Below, piece after piece: positions 12,301-23,847 of a DNA stretch of 64,000 nt. This DNA comes from Emmonsiellopsis sp. PD_33. Taxonomy: Eukaryota > Ascomycota > Eurotiomycetes > Onygenales > Ajellomycetaceae. Below the pieces are notes generated by a model that saw only the letters and a list, made by a program, of their open reading frames with translations, was not told the origin of the DNA and did not search any database. The stretch spans positions 1-64,000 of the forward strand of contig JANTQF010000163.1 in NCBI GenBank assembly GCA_032988165.1. Direction: 5' to 3'. Numbering within the stretch: the stretch's first letter is position 1; every line of letters begins with the position of its first letter. Both the position numbers and the translations under genes were made by a program.

Positions 12301-15300
12301 AAATATCTCATTATGGTCATCATCCAATGGCGCTGGTTGCCAACTTCCACCTTCCCCTCGCCACCCATTTTAATTCCGCTTACCCCCCTCTCTTCATGTC
12401 CATCGACGTACATCACCCGATACATGGCCCCATTCTTGCCTCCACCAACCCTCCCTATACCCACTCCTGATTCCTTGATTCCGACATTCATCGCTTTCGG
12501 CCGTTCCATTTCCCCCCTAGCCAGCCCCCTCCCCTTGCCCCGTCACACAGATCAATCGGTCGTGGAATTACGACTGGCCACTGACCCGAATTCGTCTTAG
12601 TTTTGATTAGTCGTAAATAAAGCGATGTCGGAGCCCTATCAGACAGGGATAGGAGGGAGGGAGGGAGGCATGTCTTGGCTTAGAATATTCGTTTGTTTTC
12701 GGGGAGAAAGTTTTATATCGCGTTTCACTTTAAGAGTTGCTTCTCATCACTTTGTGCTTCCTTTTGTTGCGTCTTGTAATGAGATGTATGAAACGAGGCA
12801 AATATGCATGTAATCCACGCATATCATCCACTCATCTATCTTTTAAGATAGAGTTTATTTCACCGTTCTGGCATCCGGCGAGCATTGAATGCGTAAGCCC
12901 AAACCCATGCTTTGTTTTTTTTAAGGTTTTTGGCTTGACAAAGGGCCATTGGGACGGAGTGTAATCCAAAATAGTAAAAGGGAGGGTGGGTAGGGCGTAG
13001 TAGTCGTGTAGCTGTCTCGGAGATCTCAAGATACGCCAGTCAATCAGTCAAGGACGTTCCATTAGCCGTTATTTCCGTGGAAGTTCCATTCACTAGCTGA
13101 CTGCTGCCGACGAGAAGTGAAGGGAGCATGGGTAGCGGCCGGAGACGGTCAAACAAAATGACAAGAAAGAAAACGGAAATGGACGTTTCTGCAGCTTTCT
13201 AGATGCCACCTAAGGTGATGAAGTTCGATACGACTTGCTCCTTTTCCAAAGAAAGCTTATTGGGGAAGTCTCAGGTGTTTATACACACGAGATCTTGCGA
13301 CCATGACATGGATAGCCCCTGAGGGTTAAAGTGACACAAGCTTTTTTTTTGCCTGGTTTGGGTGGCAGTCGATGTGCTCTCTACCCCGTTTTGACCTTCC
13401 GTTTTCTTTTCGTTGCGAGTTCGAGGGCGCAAGGGTGATCTCTGCTGTGGATGGAAGGCTAATGTTGACGGATGGATAGTCGTGTTGTTGCATGGGTCTG
13501 CTCTGCGAAGACGAACGGGGCGGCTGGGAGTATGGGCGGTGAGACCCATGAGTTTGGAAAGTTTCGGCATGTGAAAGTATGTGGTGCTGCTAGTTGTGAG
13601 AACTAACCTTGTGGGAAACATGAAATGTTTTTGACAAATCACTGACGACTTCATGCCGGAAAAGCAGATGTGCTCTCCTGAGTAGAGAAACACAAGCATG
13701 TGGTTAGGGGTAAACATTTACGCATCCCCCATGAATGTGAAACAGGAGCGGAAAGCATGAAAACTTGGGGGGTGCAAAACCACAGCTATCTGTTCTTGAG
13801 CTGCCACATTGTAAATGTTAGCTGGAGCAGGTAGCAATATTGAATCACACTTTTCGGTCCTCCACACTCAAAATTATCGGGGCGCCTTGGTTTATGCAAG
13901 CACACTAGAGAAAAGTGCATTGAGCCCACATGCTACCGGAGAGCTCGTAGATCTAAGGGCACATGTATATTTAATGCGTCCGTGGAACAGAACATTTGGG
14001 TTGATTGTGATCCTGAAATTCTCGCCAGCAAAGAAGCTGTTGTGAGTTGATTTCGCACGGGCCCATCAAAACCATCTATGTGCTCCTATCTCCCAGCCCT
14101 GTGGGCTCCATAGTTTTTGCTATAATGAACTCGCATAGGCTAGGAAGCCCTGAGGCGGATGTTATATTTGAATGTAATCACCACCTAAACCCCGAGAACG
14201 GTCCGTAGTTCTGTTGGCAACATAACATCGCTGGTCCCTTCTTGTGGTCGTACAGACCCTAGTAATGCTTCATAGTTGCTGACTGAACTGCGTAGGTGGT
14301 TGGTGGGATAATCAAGTAACAAATCTGACCGAAGGTGTTAGCTGAGCACTCGAATCGATCCTAATGTCCCGATATTCTTCTCAGAAATTAAGGACAGGGC
14401 TATTCAGGGCGGCTTTTGGGCATAGGTCTGGCACCCTAGCGACGGCACTGAGTTATATTGAATCATCAAGCTCAATAGCCCCGTAGATAAAAACTTACAC
14501 CCATAACGCAGGAGAAAATCGGAAAATATTTGGTCCCAGAGCAAGCGCACTGGAAGTTCGGAAGCCATAGTCTCAGCTTCTAAGTTCCGGCCTAGTGCAT
14601 CTCATATCAACATGATCCACATGTACAACCATTGCGGTTATTCAGCTTGAATTCGTCTTGGTCGAGATATCGGTCTCTCTCCTCTGCTCGGGGTTGGTAT
14701 AACGTTTGCCAAGTATCTCAGTTTCCGATCCTCCCTCGTGCTGAAGAATTCTGTCGACTTCAGCCTCCAGGAACCCGCAATAGAACTGCAGGAAGGGATA
14801 TGACGCCCCAGAAAATAACTTGAATTAGAAAAACTGATAACGGACGGGCTCAGTTTTTATATGTTGAGACCGGCAATATTGCATATCAAACTGTTCAATC
14901 TGAATATATCCCCATGGATACGAATCTCGGGACGAAAGCTTCGAGGGATAGATAAATCTCAACAGGAAATTAACTCCAGATTGCGAAGTACACACCCGGT
15001 GGGCACGGTTTCCGAAAGTTTATACCCTTGTCTCGAGAAGAAACCCGGTGTTAACCTAGAAATGGAAGTTTCTAGTGATTGTAGAGGGCTCATCATGGCA
15101 TTCAAAGTCCGGAGCTAGCCTCGTTCATATTGGATGCAGAGGTTTGCAAAGGGGCCGAGTTGAAAAGGGTCTTTCTTCAGGGAAGAACTTGGCGACATCG
15201 TCAAAGAATTCTGGGGGACACACTCGGGGTTGATAGAATCTAAGAGGCGGATTCTCCTGATCAGGTCCTCATAGATATCGATTGCAAATGCCAGGAATAG

Positions 15301-15990
15301 CCACGTCTGTCAGAATGTTATAGGGCGGAAACGGCCGTATTATGCATATATATCTCTATATCTTCCATAGCCTCGAGCATAATTTTGGCAAAGTTCAACG
15401 GATAAACCAGGGGGGTTCGCTATCAAACTTCCGCGCCTCTGTATAAGCTGTACAGATTAGATTCCACGACGACGGTGTATGTTGTGATGCAAGATGGGAA
15501 TCCCCAATCCTAGAAGCTGCAGCAAACGGCAAATGAGAAATGACAGGATGCTGGCCAATACAATGCTGGATCCGTGGAGTAGACACAGGTAGCAAAGACA
15601 GGTTGATGTTTGATGTTTGATGTTGATGAGGTTGATTGAGTGGAAGGCGGAGGTTGCAGCCGAGGGTACTTGTGATAAAGGTATCTTTGCCGCAGATTTG
15701 TGTGTGAAGGTACTTAACATGCAAGTAGCTCCGATCTCCACCACTCACAGGCCGTTGCGGCTCCTGTGACCTCAACGTCAACTCCAGAGATTCTTGACTG
15801 TTGATAAAGACAGCTTTCTGCTCCGTCAACAGACACCTTGGATGGACAGGACCAGCACCCTGCATACTAGTATGGTCATTGCAGTCCCGCCAACCTCTGT
15901 TCTCTTTGCGTGCTGGTGGTGATTGCGATAAAATAGCATTTGCCAGGATAGCTCGCCGCTAGGCCGGAAGGGAGTCCAGCACCGCCCAAC
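3301..15990. other. Gene-poor region of about 12.7 kb between the WOPR gene and ale1
   Basis: All frames on both strands are broken into short pieces (longest about 156 codons) with no recognisable domain, and no splice-joined series gives a family match. The sequence is a patchwork of AT-rich parts, pyrimidine tracts (about 3647-3680), CCTG repeats (4121-4140) and A/T runs, with a more coding-like, higher-GC part at roughly 13,800-15,400. No transposon ends, transposase remnants or tRNAs were found. It probably holds distal control elements of the WOPR gene and possibly long noncoding RNAs. The promoter of ale1 should lie within the last several hundred bases. Confidence 0.55.
14400..15300 (-). 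pseudogene. Possible decayed protein-coding region
   Basis: On the minus strand this part contains several coding-looking segments separated by stops and frame changes. One is an acidic 50-odd-codon open stretch near 14640-14810 that includes FLEAEVDRILQHEGG. Another runs near 15140-15280 and includes CPPEFFDDVAKFFPEE. A third begins at an ATG at 14568 (MASELPVRLLWDQIF) and runs into a perfect GTAAGT donor with a plausible acceptor about 50 bases later. No family was recognised and no intact gene can be assembled, so it may be chance. Confidence 0.2.
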
Positions 15991-17833
15991 ATGCTACCGT
16001 TTATCAACGCTCGTATGTCTCCGTCTGCCCTTGTTGTATATCCAAATTCTAACAGATGTGACTCTGCAGCTTTCGTGTCTCTTGCAGATGCCACCGGGGC
16101 TTCCATTGACGAACGTATGTGCGCCCCAACCCTCGCACGACATTCGCTAATCGCTAATCCCACCCCCCAACAGTCAAACTGATCACCTCCTTCATCCTCT
16201 CATATCCTCTCGCGGCCGTCCTCAAAAGGCTTCCGGACTCGAAGCCATGGCAGAAAAATGTGTTTATAATCGGGGTTTCAATGTTCTATCTGGTGGGGCT
16301 TTTTGACCTATGGGATGGCTTGCGGACGTTGCTATATAGCTCCGCAGGAGCGTATGCCATCGCGTACTATGTGGACGGCTCTTTGATGCCATGGGTTGCT
16401 TTTGTATTCCTCATGGGCCATCTGTCGATCAATCAGATAACCAGACAACTTGCCAACGCTCCGTCTTCTGTCGATATCACAGGCGCCCAGATGGTGCTGG
16501 TGATGAAGTTGACGGCTTTCTGTTGGAACGTGCATGATGGTCGATTACCGGAAGAACATCTTTCTCCATCCCAGAAATATGCGGCTATAAAGGAGCTTCC
16601 CAGTCTGCTTGATTACGCAGGATATGTCCTTTTCTTCACGTCACTTTTTGCAGGACCCGCCTTCGACTACGTGGAATATCGAAAATGGATTCAAACTACA
16701 ATGTTTGATGCTCCGCCTGGAGTTGACCCAGCCAAGATGCCTAAGACTCGTAAGAAGCGGAGAATCCCGAGAAGCGGCACGCCCGCGATGATTAAAGGAG
16801 CAATGGGCTTGGTCTGGATTTTTGGATTCCTCCAATTTGGGGGCTGGTATACTGTCGATTTTCTTCGCAGCGATGCATTCATGAAGTACGGACTGCTAAG
16901 ACGGATATGGAATCTCCACATGCTTGGATTCACCGCCAGACTCAAATACTACGGGGTATGGTTCTTGACTGAAGGTGCATGCATCCTGTCCGGCCTGGGC
17001 TACAACGGATTCGATCCCAACACCGGAAAAGTGTTCTGGAACCGTTTGGAGAACGTGAACCCATGGGGTCTGGAGACAGCACAGAGCCCACATGCATACC
17101 TAGACAACTGGAATAAAAACACCAACCACTGGCTGAAAAATTACATGTACTTGAGAGTGACCCCGAAGGGTAAAAAGCCAGGATTCCGAGCAAGCCTTGC
17201 AACATTCGTAACCAGCGCGTTCTGGCACGGCTTCTACCCAGGCTACTACTTCACCTTCGTCCTCGGCGCATTTATCCAAACAGTTGCTAAAAGTATGTCT
17301 TATTGCATTATCCCATCGCACCCTTACAAGATGGCTAACAACCCCTAGACTTCCGCCGCACCATCCGTCCCTTCTTCCTTACCCCCGACGGCAGCTCGCC
17401 CACCCAGTACAAACGCTTCTACGATATTGCCAGCTGGGCAACGACCCAACTCGCCCTCTCTTTCATCGCCGCCCCCTTCGTCATCCTCCGCTTCAACGAC
17501 AGCATCCGCGTCTGGTCGAGCGTCTACTACTACGGCATTGTCGGCATGTCTCTCTCGGGGCTATTCTTCGCCAGCCCGGCCAAGCCGTATCTAGTCAAAA
17601 AGCTAAAAGCGCGTGGCGGACCAGTTCCTGCGCGGCCAGCAGGCCCCGCGAGAGAACCTAGCGAGCAGCCCGTGTTGGGCCTGCCCCCGAATCCGGGACA
17701 GGATATTGACGATGCGGTGCAGGAGATTAAGTCGGAGATTGAGGCGAGGAGGAGGAGGGGGAGTGTGGTTAGCATGCCCTCCGGAAAGGAATTGAAGGCC
17801 GCGGTTGAACAGAAGATCGGGAGGAAATTGTAA
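15991..17833 (+). CDS. ale1: Lysophospholipid acyltransferase, MBOAT family (Ale1/Lpt1 type)
   Basis: Four exons: 15991-16012, 16070-16114, 16174-17292 and 17349-17833, giving 556 residues. The introns are 44-59 bp with GTATGT donors, and all joins are in phase. The protein is a polytopic ER-type acyltransferase that re-esterifies lysophospholipids with acyl-CoA (Lands cycle). Diagnostic parts are the MBOAT active-site His at about residue 374 in TSAFWHGFYPGYY, the upstream Asn region WNKNTNHWLKNYMYLR, and DYAGYVLFFTSLFAGPAFDYVEY. The N-terminus (MLPFINA, then DATGASIDELKLITSF) matches the Ale1 arrangement, in which the first two exons are tiny. The charged C-terminal tail is likely cytosolic. 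Substrate range (PC, PE, PS) cannot be told from sequence. Confidence 0.92.
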
Positions 17834-18943
17834 GGGGGAAGCGGGGAGGTGAGGGTAATTGGATAAGCTGGATGAGCATCTGTTGTTTTTACTGCAATGC
17901 ATATTGTTCGCTTCTTTCTCTTTTCTTCTTCTTTTCCTTCTTGTGGTTTGGTTTGATTTTGGCCCCGGGTTTCATGGCTAGTATGGTCATTTAGAGGCGT
18001 GTGCTTACTTTTTGTTGTTTTTATCTTCCTTTCCCGGGCATTTAATGATGAGATCTCCTTGTGGCTTCTTCTTCTTCTTCTTCTTCTTCTTCAACTTCCT
18101 CTTCTTTGCATTGCACCCTCATACCATGCCATTATTTCGCCTTCTTTTCTGACCAGGCTGACTATTTCCTAACCCTCTCATCCCATCATAATAATAACCA
18201 TAATTAATTTATCAGGTTTACTTTTATTATCCACCCGGCTTGCTTTCTTCATTTATATACCTCTTATGCGCCCATATTTCTCTTCTCTCTCTCAATTATC
18301 AATTATAAAAAAAAACATCGCAGGTGCTTGGGGTTAAGGCCAGATTATACTTACATACAAGCTTTTTTCCTACTGCAATTGCATGCCATATATAGCAGCT
18401 AGGGGGGGTTGTATTCACCATTCTACATACATAGAAGGCCAGGGTATGGAGGCTGAACTTTTCTGTTTTTCTATAGGCGGCCAGGAATGTTGGGTTTGTA
18501 TAGGAAATGCAGTAGTTACAGAATAAAATAATATAATAGATTGAAAGGTACGTACGTAGTGAGTGTAAGAAAGCATGCGCATGATTGATTGTTCTATATA
18601 AGAAATTCAATATGTACAATATCTATATTATGTCTAACCAGGTCAATCGATACACAGAATCAACGAAAACCCCTTTTGGCATAAATCTATATATATAATA
18701 GAAAAAAAACACAATGTGAAAAAAAGGCCCAGGGAAGATAAACGAACCATCTAGAACGACAGAAAATGCCGGTGTGTGTCATTTCACTCTGTTAATTGAG
18801 GGCTGAGAAGCAGCTGACTGCAATGACTCGTGCGAGATAGCCGTAAGCTTACTCCGTAGACAACAAATCAGTCCTCCCGTCGTCCTTCATGCGTTCGTGG
18901 GCCCGTTGGCTTGGGTATCTGCTGTGTGCGAGCAATTTGATAA
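17834..18943. other. Intergenic region between convergent genes, with CTT microsatellite
   Basis: No gene seen. It holds the 3' flanks of ale1 and of the membrane-protein gene that ends at 18944. A CTT trinucleotide run lies at about 18065-18092, and the rest is T-rich then A-rich. Confidence 0.6.
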
Positions 18944-20383
18944 CTAAGATCCTCTTCGGGGAAAAGTCACTTGAGGAAGGGATATGTCTGACTCAGTCCT
19001 ACCAGGCCGCGATGAGAGCTTCCAGAGCCAGTATTCTAGATGTCAAGATTATTAGCCACGCAAATAAACAAACAAATAAATAAAGCAAATAAATATAAAG
19101 AAGAAAAGAAGAGGCTAAAAAGAATATCAAACCAACCATTGACCCCCTTAAGACACTCTATCAACGTCCCCGCAAGCATAATAATAGCAACCACCTGCCC
19201 AAACCCCCACCTATTTTCCTCCCCACCCCCCTCCAACAACCCCTCATTCGCCCTCCGCATGACAACGACAGAATATAGGTGCAGGGGAAATTGTATCATC
19301 GCCAGTGTTAAAACCGTCCAACTGCATTCACATATCCACGCGTCCACGGGCTCCTTCCACCTCGCCTCGGCTATCGTCTTGCCATACAAAAGCGTGCGTA
19401 GCATTCTAGCCACGTTGCACCAGAGGCGACTTCGCCTCCAGCGATATATGAGGGTTAAGGTGAGGGCGACGTAGAAGAACTCTCTGATTATAAGGAGGTA
19501 TATTTGATCCGTCCAGAGCCTAGTGTACCCGGACGGGCTATAGCATTGGCCTGGTTTGGAAGGGTCCCAGTGCATCATGTGAACGTAAAATATTACGCCG
19601 AAGATGAAGTAGAGGGTGGCGAAGAGGAATATGGAAAGGTAGCAGTATGTGCGCTTGTTTTGAGCTGAGAAGGGGGAGTGGACGGGGGCGGTGTTGAATA
19701 TTACCGCGCAGTTAGAGACGCTGGGTGGGGTTTAGTGATGTCTTTAGACGTTGCGGTGTGTTAGGGATGTGTCGCATACCTTATGAGACTGACGGAGTCG
19801 AAAATTATGTGGCGATGGTATAGATTTAGGGACTTGGAGACAATCAAACCCGCGATCATAAGTGCGATTCCTGCAGAGGCCAGTCAGTCGAAATCCATTC
19901 TTCAACGCCCCAGGGTTAGAACATTAAACATCTTCGAGAACGACAAACCATAAAGTGTCTGCACATCAATCGCATAAAGGAATAGCCGATGAAGAATCTC
20001 CAACTTCTTCTCCGTCGCCTCAAGGTCATTCGTCAATCTCTGCATCGGTCTTGAGCTTCCAGGGTCTTCCTGGTCTAAATCTGTTACTCCGTCGGTAACT
20101 GGAGGTATAGAAGAGTCTGCGGTTTCCTGGAATAAAGGCAGATCTGTGGAGGCAACCTGGGACCATTTCGTGAAGAGCAAGGTGGACCAGAAAAATAGGA
20201 CTAGCGATATGAAGGCCTGGACGGCGAAGGAGATGAGGGTCTATAAGGCGGTTAGTAAGATGATATTGCTAACTTGAGCCATATATTCGGATTTAAAAGA
20301 GATGAATGGATCTAGCTCACCCCGATACCTGCGATGTCAGGATTCGCAGATCCCACGTTTTCACACAGAAGTGAAGACTTCAT
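18944..20383 (-). CDS. Polytopic membrane protein of unknown function, fungal family
   Basis: Five exons on the minus strand: 20383-20321, 20240-19949, 19870-19780, 19720-19137 and 19035-18944, giving 373 residues. All joins keep phase. The start (MKSSLLCENVGSANPDIAGIG) is a short exon before the first membrane helix (TLISFAVQAFISLVLFFW). About six hydrophobic segments follow, including IALMIAGLIVSKS, CYLSIFLFATLYFIFGVIFY, IYLLIIREFFYVALTLTLIY, WTVLTLAMIQFPLHLYSVVV and WGFGQVVAIIMLAGTLIECL. The loop after helix 1 is acidic, and the tail is short and charged. I recognise the pattern as a recurring hypothetical of filamentous fungi, but I know no function. The last intron (donor GTTGGT at 19136) is the least certain; without it the frame runs on to 19036. 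Confidence 0.72.
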
Positions 20384-21639
20384 CTCGACTAGAGATCGAT
20401 ACAAGATCCATCAATCCATCAGTACCCAGGATAAAGCATCGAGTGCGAGAATTAAAACTGAGTGAAATGGTTAATTCGGAGATTTCGAGGACTGCAATAT
20501 CCCTGACGCGATGATCAAGCCGCAGGGCAGCCTTGCGCTCAGCCCGCCCATGCCGTCAACATGAGCCACTGGCAGCCTTGCAGCCGTGGTTGCACACAGC
20601 CACAGACCTACGACAGTTCTCAGCGCAGAAAAATAACTGCAAAAAGTAAGCAACAATTGTTATGAAGAAAGGAATCAAACAGATTGATATGTCAAGAGAG
20701 GCTGAGTTTGTACATAGGATCTCGGTACCTGACGACAGGGTTAGCCTAGCCAAACTCAGGTTAAGATTCTGTGGGGCCCGCCCGCCCGCCCAGTGGGTAC
20801 CATGAAATGCCAAACCATCCCACGAGAGTTAAGAAAAAGTCTTTTCCCAAATATGCAAATAAAGATAAGTTAAGTACATTACCTTACATGTATATACAAC
20901 GTATATTAGGTATGTAGATCCAAAATCCAAAAAGTCCAAAAAACCAAACCAAAAATATCAAAATAGATCCAAAAAGGGGTACACAAAAACAAAAACAACC
21001 AATCAATCAACCAATATATATCTTTCTTCCAGCATTACACCAACCTCGCTATAATCGGACGGCAGACCAAAGAGACGGGACGGAGGGTAAAGAGTGCTTC
21101 AAGCGCTAATGTGGTGCATGAAGATAAGGGGAAGCGGAGAGGCTCAAAGGAGAATGATGTCACAGCACGGCGTTCGAACAGGTAGGTGGATCCACCTCAG
21201 ATAGAAAGCTAGACAACGAAATGGGGAATATCGAGTATCCGAAAGAAGAGAAATAAACAACAATTGTGTTGGGGTAAATATAGAGCAAGCGTGGGAGCCA
21301 TGCACCAACGAGAGAGAAACAGAGGTATATAAATATATAACAAGACAAAAAGCAGCAAATATTGGAAAACAGAAAGACGTAGGCGAAAAAAAAGTGCGAG
21401 AGATATCCCAGTTGACACCAGCGCTAATAGATATCAGAATTTGAGATTGGGGGAAAGCAAATGCAGTACTAGACTGCTTCGCCACGCTGTGGGATCGGAT
21501 GGATAGAAAGGGTTCGCACCAGGGCGTAGGGAGGGAAAAGTGGAAAGCATGATTCCGAGGTATCGACTCTATTTTTTTTGGAAAGTGTTTCGTTCGTATC
21601 GGCGTAAAGTTCGTAGACATGGGGGACAAGGGGCATCGA
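20384..21639. other. Intergenic region, no gene seen
   Basis: Upstream flank of the membrane-protein gene and 3' flank of the serine-rich gene. A 161-codon open frame at 21144-21629 (-) is low-complexity, has no homology I recognise, and sits where the 3' UTR of the serine-rich gene is expected. Confidence 0.55.
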
Positions 21640-23847
21640 TCACTTCCTTGTAAAGACGACGGATAATGTTATTACAACCACAATAATGGCCACCCCAACG
21701 GGCGTCATACAGCGGTTAAGATTCCGCCACCATCTGGCATTCTCATGCCTCAATTCATCGACTAGAACCACACGGTTCTGGAAGGCGTTCTCCAGATCCG
21801 GGCGGCTTGTGGTTGCCTCCTGGTTGATTTGGCTTATCTGAGGAGGCAGAGGAAGAAATGAGGCAATCAGCCAGGCCAGAGGGAACACAAAACCCAGACA
21901 AAAGGCGTAAACTTGAGCGTTTCTGCGACCGCAGCATCCTTCAGCAGACTCATCTATAGAGGGAGCTTTCCAAATGCTTCTTCGAGTAGGATCCGCCCGT
22001 TTGTCGGTATGTAGATGAGGCGACCATGCGCCTGGAAGGTGTTCCATTGGCGTCTGGGGAGGGACCTGTTCCATCTCTGGATCAGGTACCCACTGGCTCC
22101 GTGGGTCTATAGGTGGAAGAGGAGCCGATGGTCGTGGTGGGTAATCGAGTTCACGAGGCCGGAGTCTGGGGTTTGATATATCGACTGGCGCGCGGCTTAT
22201 CATTCGCGGATCATTATGATACGCAGCAGACAGGGCCGAGACGGCAGATAGAGATGGCGAGTAAGATTGTGGTGTTGTTGGACGGCTTTCTACCATCCAA
22301 AGGGAGGAAAACTGAACATCGCGACCGCCGCTTCTGTAGTAGACTCGGGCCCAGCTAGGAATCACACTGAGGATCGAGCTACCACTCGAGGGCGGTCGTA
22401 GTAGGCCGTTCAAAGACAACAGCGACGACTTGTGGCTCAATGTTCCAGAAGCTTTATTTCGAAGAGGCGGAGCTCGTAAACTTGTCAGGTTATCGCCGTG
22501 TTCCTCGCCTTCAAATTCGTCCACCACCGAAATCGACGCCCGCGAGGAGATGCGTGGTCTGCCCTCTGAATGTCTTGGCCAGCTTTCATCCGTCTGGTCA
22601 TCACGAGGCGATGCAGATGGGATGCTCTGGAGTCTTTCTGCGGACCATTCTGATGGAACAGTGGACAAATGCGGGTTCCAGCGGCCGGAGGAGCGATCCG
22701 TCATGGACTGGACGGAGGTAGAAGATACAAGACGAGACGGAATGGAGGATTCGGCCCGTGAGCTGTATGACGGGGCCCGGATAGAAGGATATTGAATGGG
22801 GGTTCCACTGGTGGTGGTTGACTGCACATCTGCAGCGGAACGGCTACTCCTGGATGAAGCAGACGACGTGGACGGGTGGATGCGGTACGATGTCGAAGGA
22901 GGAAGCGCAAAGGAGGACGTTGATTGGAACGATCTCAGTACCGCACTCGGAGGACTTGAGGGTATCGAATGTGTCGGGGTGGGATTGGAGCTCGGTTGTC
23001 CAGAAGAAAGATTATCTGTCACCAGGGGACTGGTCCGCTGACCGGCGTGGATATACCTTCTCACGGTTCCAACGGAGTTGGACGAATACAATTCAGAATC
23101 GGAGGTTTGTTGGTGGGCCAAAATCGGAGAGGAACTTCCAAGCGGAACTAGATTTGGTGACGAAGCATCGAGCGGAACTAAGTTGGGACTGGAGGTGAGG
23201 CCAACTGGAACAACATTAGGGCTTGATCCATCGCCCAGCGCAAACTCTGAGTATGCAGAATCGCGAACAGAGGAGCCAGCGGTGGAGGAAAATTCTTGTG
23301 GGACGGCTTTGATGGTGGACGGAAGCGGCAGGTCATCACTGCTAGATGAATTGTCATCACCCTCGTCCCCCTCGCTTTCTTCCTGCCTTTCGTGGTCTAG
23401 GTTCTGTGGGGTTACCGAGCGAGGGATGGATGTTTTGCTTGAGTTGGGGTCGTCGTCCCACGTTTGGCTGGATGAGCGGGTTCCATGGATCGTGGAGGAG
23501 AGTTCCGAGACGCGCCTGTGGTCAATGTCTGAGAGGCTGTGGCCTTGTCTGAGACTCGAACTGGAGCTGTTGGTTGGGTCGAGGGTGGAATCTGAAACGT
23601 TGTACCCTGCATGGAAGAGCGATCCCGGGCTTTTGCCCGATGTGGGCAGCAGGATATGCTCCGGCTTCGTCGGATAGGGCGTAGCAGAGTAGATTTCGGT
23701 CTCATCGTCCACCTCCTGCTCCTGCTCCTGATCCTGATCTTGTATCAGCCGCACGGTAGGCGGGAAGCTCTGTTCGTTGGTTTGAGAGGTGGATCGTGCG
23801 TGGAGTGGCATGCGCTTGGGTGTCAAGGGTGGAGCTGTCGGAGGCAT
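21640..23847 (-). CDS. Serine-rich membrane protein with C-terminal hydrophobic segments
   Basis: A single-exon gene of 735 residues. Most of it is disordered and very Ser/Thr/Pro-rich, with acidic patches (EESEGDEGDDNSSSSDD) and QDQDQEQEQE near residue 35. A short repeat around SSPNLVPL occurs three to four times near residues 210-250. The only ordered part is C-terminal: a hydrophobic segment (AFCLGFVFPLAWLIASFLPLP, about 645-667), a short charged helix, and a terminal hydrophobic helix (VGVAIIVVVITLSVVFTRK) ending in RK. This suggests a tail-anchored or hairpin membrane protein facing the cytosol, with many possible phosphosites. Annotated relatives are usually just called serine-rich protein; no biochemical role can be given. 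Confidence 0.85.
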   Translation of the reverse strand: MPPTAPPLTPKRMPLHARSTSQTNEQSFPPTVRLIQDQDQEQEQEVDDETEIYSATPYPTKPEHILLPTSGKSPGSLFHAGYNVSDSTLDPTNSSSSSLRQGHSLSDIDHRRVSELSSTIHGTRSSSQTWDDDPNSSKTSIPRSVTPQNLDHERQEESEGDEGDDNSSSSDDLPLPSTIKAVPQEFSSTAGSSVRDSAYSEFALGDGSSPNVVPVGLTSSPNLVPLDASSPNLVPLGSSSPILAHQQTSDSELYSSNSVGTVRRYIHAGQRTSPLVTDNLSSGQPSSNPTPTHSIPSSPPSAVLRSFQSTSSFALPPSTSYRIHPSTSSASSRSSRSAADVQSTTTSGTPIQYPSIRAPSYSSRAESSIPSRLVSSTSVQSMTDRSSGRWNPHLSTVPSEWSAERLQSIPSASPRDDQTDESWPRHSEGRPRISSRASISVVDEFEGEEHGDNLTSLRAPPLRNKASGTLSHKSSLLSLNGLLRPPSSGSSILSVIPSWARVYYRSGGRDVQFSSLWMVESRPTTPQSYSPSLSAVSALSAAYHNDPRMISRAPVDISNPRLRPRELDYPPRPSAPLPPIDPRSQWVPDPEMEQVPPQTPMEHLPGAWSPHLHTDKRADPTRRSIWKAPSIDESAEGCCGRRNAQVYAFCLGFVFPLAWLIASFLPLPPQISQINQEATTSRPDLENAFQNRVVLVDELRHENARWWRNLNRCMTPVGVAIIVVVITLSVVFTRK

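Noticed and set aside
13271..13717. 148-codon frame on the minus strand in the empty region
   Set aside because: No recognisable domain, odd composition, no splice-linked partners, and no support beyond length.
15395..15865. 156-codon frame on the minus strand just upstream of ale1
   Set aside because: Sequence is unconserved-looking and rich in simple repeats (a GTTTGATGTT type repeat gives part of it), and it falls in the ale1 promoter or leader.
21144..21629. 161-codon frame on the minus strand after the serine-rich gene
   Set aside because: Low-complexity, lacks a family, and lies where the 3' UTR is expected.
23078..23677. 199-codon plus-strand frame
   Set aside because: Antisense shadow of the serine-rich gene.
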